From Pedobacter nutrimenti (GTDB lineage: Bacteria; Bacteroidota; Bacteroidia; Sphingobacteriales; Sphingobacteriaceae), in contig NZ_QKLU01000002.1 of assembly GCF_003208655.1 (NCBI RefSeq), positions 62,001 through 126,000 of the forward strand: a stretch of 64,000 bases of DNA, written 5' to 3'. Positions 35,867-43,272 of this stretch are shown in pieces. The translations under genes and the position numbers were made by a program. Numbering within the stretch: position 1 is the first letter of the stretch; every line of letters begins with the position of its first letter. The notes beneath the pieces are model-generated. The model did no database searches and was not told the origin of the DNA. It saw nothing but the letters and a program-made list of their open reading frames with translations.

Positions 35867-36571
35867 ATGCAAGAAGACTATATAAAATGGTATAGCCCCA
35901 ATCTGAGTGCAGAGTTCGAGATGCTCACTTTTGGCCACAGCGGATTGCCCTTATTGCTTTTTCCAACCAGTAAGGGGCGTTATTATGAAAACAAGGATTT
36001 TAAACTTATAGAATCCATCTCTTATTTTATTGAGAGCGGCAGGGTTAAAGTCTATTGTCCTGACGGTATTGATGCCCTTAGCTGGTACAATACCAGCGTC
36101 CATCCGGCAGACAGGGTAAAAAATCACATCTGGTATGACAAAATGCTCCTGGAGGAAGTTGTACCCCAGGCCAAACAGGAAACCGGTTGCAGCAAGGTGA
36201 TTACAGCCGGCTGTAGTTTCGGAGGTTATCATGCCGCAAATTTTGCATTCAGGCACCCCTGGACAGTCAGTCATCTCTTCAGTATGAGTGGCGCTTTTGA
36301 TATCCGGGGCCAGCTTGATGGCTTTTACAACGATGATGTTTATTTCAATAATCCTGTTGATTTTCTGCCAAATGATCATAATCCTGAACTATGGAACTTA
36401 AAAATCGTATTAGGTTCCGCAGACAGAGACATCTGCAGGGCAGATAATGAGCGTTTGTCCGGCATATTAAACCAAAAACAGATCCGGCATTGGCTGGATA
36501 TCCGGCCCAATGCAGAACATGACTGGGTCATCTGGAGACAGATGTTTCCCGAATACCTTTCACAACTTTAA
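35867..36571 (+). CDS. Esterase family alpha/beta hydrolase (esterase B)
   Basis: This 234-residue cytosolic protein has the order of a compact esterase: an N-terminal beta region with LPLLLFPTSKGRYYENK, the nucleophile elbow AGCSFGGYHAANFA (catalytic Ser in G-x-S-x-G), an acidic site in GSADRDICRADN and a His in NAEHDWVIW. The family is broad, so the substrate is unknown. It differs from esterase A in sequence and in size, so the two are not a recent duplication. It is the first gene of the plus-strand run, 68 bp before the ATP-grasp gene. Confidence 0.75.
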   Translation: MQEDYIKWYSPNLSAEFEMLTFGHSGLPLLLFPTSKGRYYENKDFKLIESISYFIESGRVKVYCPDGIDALSWYNTSVHPADRVKNHIWYDKMLLEEVVPQAKQETGCSKVITAGCSFGGYHAANFAFRHPWTVSHLFSMSGAFDIRGQLDGFYNDDVYFNNPVDFLPNDHNPELWNLKIVLGSADRDICRADNERLSGILNQKQIRHWLDIRPNAEHDWVIWRQMFPEYLSQL

Positions 36572-36639
36572 AATACCTCATCCCATATGTTAACCCTTTC
36601 ATCAGCAACAAAACAATTCACCCGTAAAAATTAAAACCT

Positions 36640-37692
36640 ATGAAGAAAATTGGTATTTTATTCGGTCAGGAAAGATCCTTTCCGGAAGCTTTTGTCAAAA
36701 AAGTCAACGAAATTGCAGGCAAAGACATTCAGGCGGAATTTGTCAGCATTGACAAAATTTTCCAGGCAGAAAGCCTCGATTATGCAGTGATCATCGATCG
36801 CATTTCCCAGGATGTCCCTTTTTACAGGGCCGCACTAAAAAACGCAGCCATTACGGGAACTGCAGTGATTAACAATCCTTTCTGGTGGAGTGCCGACGAA
36901 AAATTCTTTAACAATGCCCTGGCCGTAAAATTAGGCATCCCGGTGCCCAAAACAGCCCTTATCCCCTCCAAAGAACGCCCCGATGATACTTCTGAACAAT
37001 CCTTCAGCAACCTGGCTTTTCCTTTAAACTGGAGTGCTATTTTTGAATACACCGGTTTTCCGGCTTATATGAAACCTTTTGATGGCGGGGGCTGGAAAGA
37101 AGTTTATAAACTCCATGACCAGGAGGACTTTTTTCACAAACACAGCCAAACCAAACAAACAGTAATGATGCTGCAGGAAGAAATTATATTCGAAGAATAT
37201 TTCAGGTGCTACTGCATTGGCGGCAAATATGTCCGGATTATGCAGTATGAACCCCGTAATCCTTCGCACCTGCGCTATGTCGTAGACAATCCACCATCCA
37301 GCGAGAAATTACTAAAAACCATTCACGATTATGTGATCAAACTAAATCAATACCTGGGTTATGACTTCAATACGGTGGAGTTTGCCGTAAGGGACGGCAT
37401 TCCTTATGCCATAGATTTCTGTAACCCGGCCCCGGATGCAGAAGTGACCAGCGTAGGTCAGGAAAATTTTGACTGGGTAGTAGAAACCGCTGCAAAATAC
37501 GCGATAGAAAGAGCCAAAGCCCATAAGAAAGGACAGGATAATTTAACCTGGGGAGAATACATAAAAACCTCAGCGGCCGGCAAAGCTTTAGTTCCCGCAC
37601 CAGTTAAAACTCCCGCAGCCAAGGCAAAACCGATCGTAAAAACGGTAGCCAAGCCAAAGAGCAGCAGTCCGGTGAAATCCAAAAAAGCCTAA
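36640..37692 (+). CDS. ATP-grasp domain protein (RimK-like) with basic tail
   Basis: A Rossmann-like N-terminal part (KKIGILFGQERSFPEAFV) precedes an ATP-grasp domain: the glycine-rich ATP loop FPAYMKPFDGGGWKEVYK, the hinge MMLQEEIIFEEYFRCYCIGG, and the catalytic DGIPYAIDFCNPAPDAE with Asp and Asn metal ligands. Such enzymes join a carboxylate and an amine through an acyl-phosphate. The last 40 residues after about 310 form a Lys/Pro/Ala-rich disordered tail. Short gaps to esterase B (68 bp) and the carboxylate-amine ligase (38 bp) suggest one operon. Substrates cannot be deduced. Confidence 0.78.
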   Translation: MKKIGILFGQERSFPEAFVKKVNEIAGKDIQAEFVSIDKIFQAESLDYAVIIDRISQDVPFYRAALKNAAITGTAVINNPFWWSADEKFFNNALAVKLGIPVPKTALIPSKERPDDTSEQSFSNLAFPLNWSAIFEYTGFPAYMKPFDGGGWKEVYKLHDQEDFFHKHSQTKQTVMMLQEEIIFEEYFRCYCIGGKYVRIMQYEPRNPSHLRYVVDNPPSSEKLLKTIHDYVIKLNQYLGYDFNTVEFAVRDGIPYAIDFCNPAPDAEVTSVGQENFDWVVETAAKYAIERAKAHKKGQDNLTWGEYIKTSAAGKALVPAPVKTPAAKAKPIVKTVAKPKSSSPVKSKKA

Positions 37693-37730
37693 TCATCTTA
37701 TGATCTCCATGAACCTTAAACAACAATCGT

Positions 37731-38834
37731 ATGATGAATGATTTTACCCTCGGCATAGAAGAAGAATACATGGTCATAGACCCCGTTACCAGGGAACTGA
37801 CCTCTCATGACCAAAAAATTGTAGAAGCCGCTCAAAAAATACACAAAGACCAGGTCAAAGCCGAAATGCACCAGGCCGTTGTAGAAGTTGGAACCGGAAT
37901 CTGCAGAAATACAGAACAGGCCAGACAGGAAATTACCCAACTCAGGCATACGGTTTCACAGCTGGCCGGAGAACAAGGCCTCAGAATCGGAGCTTCAGGA
38001 ACCCATCCTTTCTCCCACTGGGAAAAACAGCTCATTACAGAACACCCACGTTACAGTGAAATTGTCAATGAGCTCCAGGAAGCCGCCCGCTCCAACCTTA
38101 TTTTTGGCTTACATGTACATGTGGGCTTTCAGTCCAGGGAACTGGCCATACATATTGCCAACCAGGTACGTTATTTCCTTCCCCATGTTTTTGCTTTGTC
38201 CGCAAACTCACCTTTCTGGGAAGGCCGAAATACGGGCTATAAATCTTTCCGGACCAAAGTTTTTGATAAATTTCCACGGACTGGAATCCCGGACATTTTT
38301 AACAGCATAGAAGACTATGACAACTATGTAAAACTCCTGATCAAAACCAATAGCATCGACAATGCCAAAAAGATCTGGTGGGACATCCGGGTACACCCCT
38401 TTTTTGAAACGATAGAATTCAGGATCTGCGATTGTCCGATGTTAATTGATGAAACGATGGCCTTTACCGCTTTGTTCCAGGCATTATGTGCCAAACTATA
38501 CAAATTAAGACTGCAGAACATGAAGTTCATCAGTTATTCAAGAGCGCTGATCAATGAGAACAAATGGCGGGCCGCACGTTATGGAATAGATGGGAACCTG
38601 ATCGATTTCGGAAAAGAAATGGAAGTAAACTGCCGTAACCTTGTGCTGGAGCTGCTCGATTTTGTTGACGATGTTGTCGACGACCTGGGCTGCAGGGAAG
38701 ACATGAATTATGTGCATAAAATACTACAAAACGGAACAGGTGCCGATCGCCAGCTGGCAGTTTATGAACAAACCCGAAGCTTTGAATCTGTAGTGGATTA
38801 CATTACCACACAAACTTTAACCGGGACCCGATAA
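37731..38834 (+). CDS. Carboxylate-amine ligase of the GCS2/YbdK family
   Basis: The family hallmarks are all present: FTLGIEEEYMVID at the N-terminus, ASGTHPFSHW, FGLHVHVGFQSRELA, and KKIWWDIRVHPFFETIEFRICD with the conserved Arg/Asp/Glu residues. GCS2 enzymes join an amino acid carboxylate to an amine at the cost of ATP; E. coli YbdK has weak glutamate-cysteine ligase activity. The length, 367, is typical. The gene stop is directly followed by the amidotransferase start (TAA then ATG), so they are coupled. Two adjacent in-frame ATGs occur at the start. Confidence 0.9.
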   Translation: MMNDFTLGIEEEYMVIDPVTRELTSHDQKIVEAAQKIHKDQVKAEMHQAVVEVGTGICRNTEQARQEITQLRHTVSQLAGEQGLRIGASGTHPFSHWEKQLITEHPRYSEIVNELQEAARSNLIFGLHVHVGFQSRELAIHIANQVRYFLPHVFALSANSPFWEGRNTGYKSFRTKVFDKFPRTGIPDIFNSIEDYDNYVKLLIKTNSIDNAKKIWWDIRVHPFFETIEFRICDCPMLIDETMAFTALFQALCAKLYKLRLQNMKFISYSRALINENKWRAARYGIDGNLIDFGKEMEVNCRNLVLELLDFVDDVVDDLGCREDMNYVHKILQNGTGADRQLAVYEQTRSFESVVDYITTQTLTGTR

Positions 38835-39671
38835 ATGACAACAAACAGAACCATTAAAGTTGCGGTTATTGACATGAATAACGGGAGGCTCAACCAGGGG
38901 ATGCGGGGCATCCTGGAAATACTGGGCCGTTATCCCGAGGAAACCGGCACGGATCTTTCCTTTGAAGTTTTTGACTTGAGGTTAAAAGGAGAAATCCCAG
39001 ACACCAGCTACGACATATACATTTCTTCGGGCGGACCGGGAAGCCCTTATGAGGGAGAAAATCAACAATGGGAACAAGATTTTTTTTGCCTGCTGGACCA
39101 ATTGCAGGAAATCAATGAAACACAGGTTCATAAGAAATATGTCTTTCTCATTTGTCACTCTTTCCAGCTGGCCTGCAGAAAATACGGTTTGGGCAAAGTC
39201 ACTAAAAGAAAATCCAATGCCTTTGGCATTTTCCCCATTACCCTTAGCGTGGCCGGGGAACAGGATTCCATTTTTGAGGGTTTGCCAAACCCTTTCTACG
39301 CCGTAGACAGCAGGGATTGGCAGGTCATTTCTCCCGATGAGGATAAGTTTAGTGGCAGCGGGGCAGAAATTCTGGCCATTGAAAAAGAACGCCCGCATGT
39401 GGCACTGGAACGCTGTATCATGTCCATCCGCTTTTCAAAGGAATTTGTAGGGACACAGTTTCATCCCGAGGCAGATCCGATTGGCATGAAAATGTATTTA
39501 CTCCAGCCGGAAAGAAAAAAGGCCATTACCGATGCGCATGGAGCAGATAAGTACCATGACATGCTGGAAAGCCTGGATGATCCGCAGCGGATATCCCTGA
39601 CGCAAAAGACAATTCTCCCTAATTTTTTAAAAGAAGCCATTCAAATTTTGCAGGAGACAGACCATGATTGA
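38835..39671 (+). CDS. Class-I glutamine amidotransferase-like protein with altered nucleophile elbow
   Basis: The overall fold is that of GuaA/TrpG-type amidotransferase domains: SSGGPGSPYEGE oxyanion region at about 64-75, the nucleophile Cys107 in FLICHSFQ, and His210/Glu212 in TQFHPEAD as the remaining triad. The usual elbow is G-x-C-x-G-x-Q; here both glycines are replaced (Leu105 and Ser109), while Cys and Gln remain. The last 60 residues are helical and not part of the usual domain. Whether it hydrolyses glutamine is uncertain. It overlaps the next gene by 8 bp. Confidence 0.75.
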   Translation: MTTNRTIKVAVIDMNNGRLNQGMRGILEILGRYPEETGTDLSFEVFDLRLKGEIPDTSYDIYISSGGPGSPYEGENQQWEQDFFCLLDQLQEINETQVHKKYVFLICHSFQLACRKYGLGKVTKRKSNAFGIFPITLSVAGEQDSIFEGLPNPFYAVDSRDWQVISPDEDKFSGSGAEILAIEKERPHVALERCIMSIRFSKEFVGTQFHPEADPIGMKMYLLQPERKKAITDAHGADKYHDMLESLDDPQRISLTQKTILPNFLKEAIQILQETDHD

Positions 39672-40857
39672 ACATTACAGAAATCACTTCAACAGCAATT
39701 TTACTTCTAAAAAATACGACACGCTGCTGGAAAATTTGACCAGCGGCTATCCGCCTATTTCATTTCGCGTTGCCGAAACCCCTTTGTTTATTCCCCAAGA
39801 CCTTAAAATGCAATTGATTGCAGCCGGAGAAGACATCATCAGGCTCATCAAACAACCCGATTTCAAAACCATCACACAAAAGGCCATTCCCCCTGAGTGG
39901 GAAGTGCCCAATGAAAATGACCAGCCACATTTTCTGACTTTTGATTTTGGGATCTGCAAAAATGAAGAAGGCCGTTTGGTCCCCAAGCTGATCGAAATGC
40001 AGGGATTTCCATCCCTTTATGGTTTTCAATCCCATCTGGCCGAGCACTACCGAAAAGCTTACGAGCTCGACAACTTGGCCCAATGGAGCCCTTATTTTAA
40101 CGGACTCGATAAAGAAACCTATATTCAACTGCTTAAAAAGGTCATCGTTGGCCGGCACCAGCCCCATGAGGTTGCTTTAATGGATATAGATGCCCCCCAG
40201 CAAAAGACAGCTATAGATTTTTTCATCACCGCAGGTTTACTTGGCATTAAAATCCTCAGCCTCACAGACATCTTCAAAGAAGGGACACAATTGTTCTATA
40301 TAGAAAACGGAGAAAAAATCCGTCTGAAACGCATTTATAACCGTCTGATTTTTGATGAGGTAACCAGCCGTGAAGATATTTTTAAACTCGGTTTCGACCC
40401 GCGTGAGCAAACAGACATAGAGTGGATCACCCACCCCAACTGGTTTTACCGGATCAGCAAGTACACCATGCCCTTCCTGAAAAGCGAATTTGTTCCCCAG
40501 ACCCGTTTTTTAAACGAAATAAAGGTTATTCCTGATGATCTTGAAAATTATGTTTTAAAGCCCTTGTTTTCATTTGCCGGTTTAGGTGTGGTGATTGATG
40601 TAAGCCCGGATGACATTCGGCAAATTACCGATCCCGAGCATTGGGTCTTACAAAGAAAAGTACAGTACGAGCCCGTAGTTAAGGCACTCGACGGTAATGT
40701 TAAAGCAGAAATCCGTTTGATGTATGTATGGCCAGATGGAGAAGAACCCCAGTTATGTATCAATCTGGCCCGTCTAAGCCGGGGGAAAATGATCGGGGTC
40801 CGTTATAATAAAGACTTTGACTGGGTCGGGGGAACGGTTGGATTAATGGAAACGTAA
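39664..40857 (+). CDS. ATP-grasp-like protein of unknown family
   Basis: The 397 residues are not a family I can name. The C-terminal half contains YVLKPLFSFAGLGVVIDV, which has the Lys-Pro then glycine-rich loop of ATP-grasp enzymes (compare glutathionylspermidine-synthase-like proteins), followed by WVLQRKVQYEPVV, an acidic VKAEIRLMYVW and ARLSRGKMIGVRYN. The N-terminal half (YPPISFRVAETPLFIP, LTFDFGICKNEEGRL) lacks recognisable motifs. The gene overlaps the amidotransferase-like gene by 8 bp (ATGATTGA), so it is translated with it and is probably a second amidoligase or a subunit. Function is inference from context. Confidence 0.55.
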   Translation: MIEHYRNHFNSNFTSKKYDTLLENLTSGYPPISFRVAETPLFIPQDLKMQLIAAGEDIIRLIKQPDFKTITQKAIPPEWEVPNENDQPHFLTFDFGICKNEEGRLVPKLIEMQGFPSLYGFQSHLAEHYRKAYELDNLAQWSPYFNGLDKETYIQLLKKVIVGRHQPHEVALMDIDAPQQKTAIDFFITAGLLGIKILSLTDIFKEGTQLFYIENGEKIRLKRIYNRLIFDEVTSREDIFKLGFDPREQTDIEWITHPNWFYRISKYTMPFLKSEFVPQTRFLNEIKVIPDDLENYVLKPLFSFAGLGVVIDVSPDDIRQITDPEHWVLQRKVQYEPVVKALDGNVKAEIRLMYVWPDGEEPQLCINLARLSRGKMIGVRYNKDFDWVGGTVGLMET

Positions 40858-40907
40858 ATTTACATTTGAAAGACGACATAAAAACATTGTTTACCTAATT
40901 TTGGATT

Positions 40908-41066
40908 ATGGATATTCAAACCATATTAGTAATCATTCTTTTTGCTGGCGCATTGTTCTATATTGGCCGCATTATTTACAGGTCTGTGTCTCCTAAAAAA
41001 GGCGGCTGCGGATCCAATTGTAAATGCGGAGTAGATTTTTCCAATATCGAACCAAAAAACAAATAG
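40908..41066 (+). CDS. Small Cys-rich membrane protein (FeoB-associated type)
   Basis: This 52-residue protein is too short for most gene finders. It has an N-terminal membrane helix (DIQTILVIILFAGALFYIG), a basic loop (RIIYRSVSPKKGG) and a Cys cluster CGSNCKCG before a polar tail. This is the layout of FeoB-associated Cys-rich membrane proteins, which usually lie next to ferrous-iron transporter genes, but no feoB is visible here. The next gene (Crp/Fnr) starts 17 bp downstream, so the two are probably co-transcribed. Confidence 0.65.
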   Translation: MDIQTILVIILFAGALFYIGRIIYRSVSPKKGGCGSNCKCGVDFSNIEPKNK

Positions 41067-41083
41067 ATTACATCTATAAACTT

Positions 41084-41674
41084 ATGTTAGAAGAGTTCAA
41101 GCGCTATTTACAAAAGAAAGTAGACCTGAGCGATGAGCAGTTTGGGCTCATCTCCAGCAAACTTAAAGTGAAAAATTTTGACAAAAATGAGATGATCCTG
41201 ATGAAGGGTACAGTCTCTACGCATGGTTATTTTGTACTAAGCGGCCTGCTCAGAAGTTATTCTATTGATGCAAAAGGCAAAACACACATTATACAATTTG
41301 CGCCTGAACAATGGTGGATTTCTGACCGGAATGGTTACCTGTTTAATGAAGGTTCTGAGTTTTTTATAGACGCCATTGAAGCTACCGTTGCTGTAGTAAT
41401 CCCCAAAAATTTCATAGACGATGCAGCGAAGCATGTGCCTTGCATGTATGATCTGAACAGCAATATTTTACACAACAGCATCCGTTTTATGCAAAAACGG
41501 ATCAATATGTTACTCAGTGCAACAGCCGAGGAAAGATATCTCGATTTTATTAAACTGTATCCCAACCTTACCCTCAGGGTTCCTCAATGGATGATTGCTT
41601 CTTATCTGGGCATCACCCCGGAATCCCTAAGCCGGGTCCGTAAAGACCTTGCCCACAAACATTTCCACCCTTAA
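41084..41674 (+). CDS. Crp/Fnr family transcriptional regulator
   Basis: The 196-residue protein has an N-terminal cyclic-nucleotide-binding-like beta roll (LSGLLRSYSIDAKGKTHIIQFAPEQWW, read in part) and a C-terminal winged helix-turn-helix (VPQWMIASYLGITPESLSRVRKDL). No cAMP-binding Glu-Arg pair is evident, and there is no N-terminal Cys cluster of the Fnr type, so the ligand is unknown. ATG 41084 is chosen because the frame upstream would overlap the small Cys-rich protein. A YceI gene follows after 83 bp, a common pairing in Bacteroidota. Confidence 0.85.
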   Translation: MLEEFKRYLQKKVDLSDEQFGLISSKLKVKNFDKNEMILMKGTVSTHGYFVLSGLLRSYSIDAKGKTHIIQFAPEQWWISDRNGYLFNEGSEFFIDAIEATVAVVIPKNFIDDAAKHVPCMYDLNSNILHNSIRFMQKRINMLLSATAEERYLDFIKLYPNLTLRVPQWMIASYLGITPESLSRVRKDLAHKHFHP

Positions 41675-41685
41675 TTTTCTTACCA

Positions 41686-41723
41686 TACATCAATGTACAG
41701 GTCCAGCCCTGGCCGTAATTTTG
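41686..41723 (+). promoter_or_regulatory. Putative yceI promoter with upstream palindrome
   Basis: TAATTTTG at 41716-41723 matches TAnnTTTG. An inverted repeat TACAT-CA-ATGTA (41686-41697) is centred about 39-40 bp before the expected transcription start. That distance fits an activator site for the neighbouring Crp/Fnr protein. The link is inferred. Confidence 0.4.
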
Positions 41724-41757
41724 TGTTGTATTATTAATCAATCAAAAATTAAAAATT

Positions 41758-42288
41758 ATGGCAACTACAAAATGGGTATTGGACCCAACCCACAGCGAAC
41801 TGCAGTTCAAGGTAAAACACTTAATGATTACCACCGTTACCGGCAAACTAAACGATTTCAGTGCTGAACTGGTTTCGCAGGCTGATGATTTTAATGATGC
41901 ACAAGTTTCCTTTGAAGCAAAAACATCCTCTATAGACACAGGCAATACAGACAGGGACAACCACCTGAAAAGCGGCGATTTCTTTGATGCCGAAAAATAT
42001 CCGGTTATTTCTTTCAAATCGACCGCTTTGGTTAAAGATGGCGATGATTATAAATTAACCGGTGAGCTGACCCTTAAAGAGGTAACCAAATCTGTGAAAC
42101 TGGATGTGGAGTTTGGTGGAATTGCAACAGATCCCTGGGGAAATGTAAAAGCCGGCTTTACCTTAAGCGGAAAAATCAAAAGAACTGACTTTGGCCTGAA
42201 CTGGAATGCGGCCCTGGAAACAGGAGGTGTCATGGTTAGTGAAGAAGTACGCATTATGGCAGAACTGCAATTTGTTAAACAAGCTTAA
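41758..42288 (+). CDS. YceI family lipocalin-like protein
   Basis: The 176-residue protein opens with TKWVLDPTHSELQFKVKHL, the YceI signature, and continues with the beta strands of the lipocalin-like barrel (VSFEAKTSSIDTGNTDRDNHLKSGDFFDA, quoted in part elsewhere; VISFKSTAL; GELTLKEVTKSV). YceI proteins bind polyisoprenoids. There is no signal peptide, so this copy is probably cytosolic or periplasmic by another route. It lies downstream of a Crp/Fnr regulator and ends with a hairpin shared with the convergent ispF gene. Confidence 0.92.
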   Translation: MATTKWVLDPTHSELQFKVKHLMITTVTGKLNDFSAELVSQADDFNDAQVSFEAKTSSIDTGNTDRDNHLKSGDFFDAEKYPVISFKSTALVKDGDDYKLTGELTLKEVTKSVKLDVEFGGIATDPWGNVKAGFTLSGKIKRTDFGLNWNAALETGGVMVSEEVRIMAELQFVKQA

Positions 42289-42311
42289 AACATCAATAAG
42301 AAATAAACAAG

Positions 42312-42347
42312 AGGCTTCCGGATCAATTACCGATTTCCGGAAGCCTT
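42312..42347. terminator. Hairpin at the yceI-ispF junction, overlapping the ispF 3' end
   Basis: Arms AGGCTTCCGGA and TCCGGAAGCCT (11 bp) enclose a 13-base loop that contains the ispF stop codon, and a short TTTTC tract follows on the plus strand. It would terminate yceI transcription, while on the minus strand the first arm lies in the last codons of ispF. Confidence 0.7.
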
Positions 42348-42818
42348 TTCTATAAGACAAACGGCATAAGCGACCACCCCCTCTTCTCTTCCAATGAAGC
42401 CCATTTGCTCATTGGTTGTCGCTTTAATGGAAATATCCTCCTGGGACATGTGGATCGCATCAGCAATATTTTTTTGCATTTGTGGAATATGGGGATTGAT
42501 TTTTGGGGCTTCCAGGCACAGCATGGCATCAATGTTCCCAATTGACCAGCCCTTTTCATCCAGCAATTTTACCGTTTCCTGGAGCAGTAATATACTGCTG
42601 ATCCCCTTCCATCTCGGATCTGTATTTTTGAAATGAAAACCAATGTCCCTCAGGTTTGCCGCCCCCAGCAGGGCATCGCAAATGGCATGTAGCAACACAT
42701 CTGCATCAGAATGGCCATAGGCACCACTATGGTGCTCTAAATTCACCCCCCCAAGCACAAACGGATGCCCTTCCTTTAACTGATGTACGTCAAAGCCAAA
42801 ACCTACTTTAATTTTCAT
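42327..42818 (-). CDS. ispF: 2-C-methyl-D-erythritol 2,4-cyclodiphosphate synthase
   Basis: IspF makes the cyclic diphosphate of the MEP isoprenoid pathway. The 163 residues carry the metal ligands in GFGFDVHQL near the N-terminus, the nucleotide and diphosphate region AYGHSDADVLLHAICDALLGAA, and the C-terminal KATTNEQMGFIGREEGV. It is a homotrimer with one zinc site per subunit. Length is typical. It lies alone between yceI (convergent) and gldJ (divergent, 454 bp away). Confidence 0.96.
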   Translation of the reverse strand: MKIKVGFGFDVHQLKEGHPFVLGGVNLEHHSGAYGHSDADVLLHAICDALLGAANLRDIGFHFKNTDPRWKGISSILLLQETVKLLDEKGWSIGNIDAMLCLEAPKINPHIPQMQKNIADAIHMSQEDISIKATTNEQMGFIGREEGVVAYAVCLIEKASGNR

Positions 42819-43272
42819 GATTTTTTACACTAAACATAAAACCTGAAGCACCCCGCCGCAGGCATTGTGCCGCAAGTTAACACCACTGTCTCTATTTTCA
42901 AAGTATTCCATCTCTTTAAAGCTTTTGCGCATAACGACCGGACCACTGAAGAATTTTAGATCAAATGCCCTGCTTTCTAATAAATATTTTGGTGCATAAT
43001 TCTTTTTTTATGTAATTTTAGCTGTTAGACTGCTAGGACTGTCTATATTTGAAGAAATAATTACCTACAATTCACCTCATATAATGCTCATATCAATCGA
43101 CAAAATCTATTAATTCAAATTAATTCAAACCTACAGTGAATTGAATATTGCTGAAAGCAGTATCATAAGCCAAAAAATTATCCCGATGAAACCTGCTAAG
43201 CTGATCACCTACAAAATATAACAAACAAGCTTTGCAAGCTTCATGACCGTTAAAAACCAAAATTATATCCCG
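42819..43272. other. Divergent intergenic region between ispF and gldJ
   Basis: The 454 bp between the ispF and gldJ starts contain no gene I can support. A TATATTTG box (43044-43051) fits the Bacteroidota -7 element and would give gldJ a leader of about 215 bases. Other features are a short direct repeat of TTAATTCAAA (near 43110-43130), a palindrome AAGCTT-TGC-AAGCTT (43227-43241) and two copies of TATCCCGATGAAAC, the second overlapping the gldJ start. Confidence 0.5.

Noticed and set aside
41024..41083. Crp/Fnr protein extended by 20 residues
   Set aside because: It would overlap the small Cys-rich gene in another frame, and the extension is not typical of the family.
43186..43221. 11-residue leader peptide before gldJ (MKPAKLITYKI)
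   Set aside because: No supporting features such as attenuator stems or regulatory codons; too short to judge.
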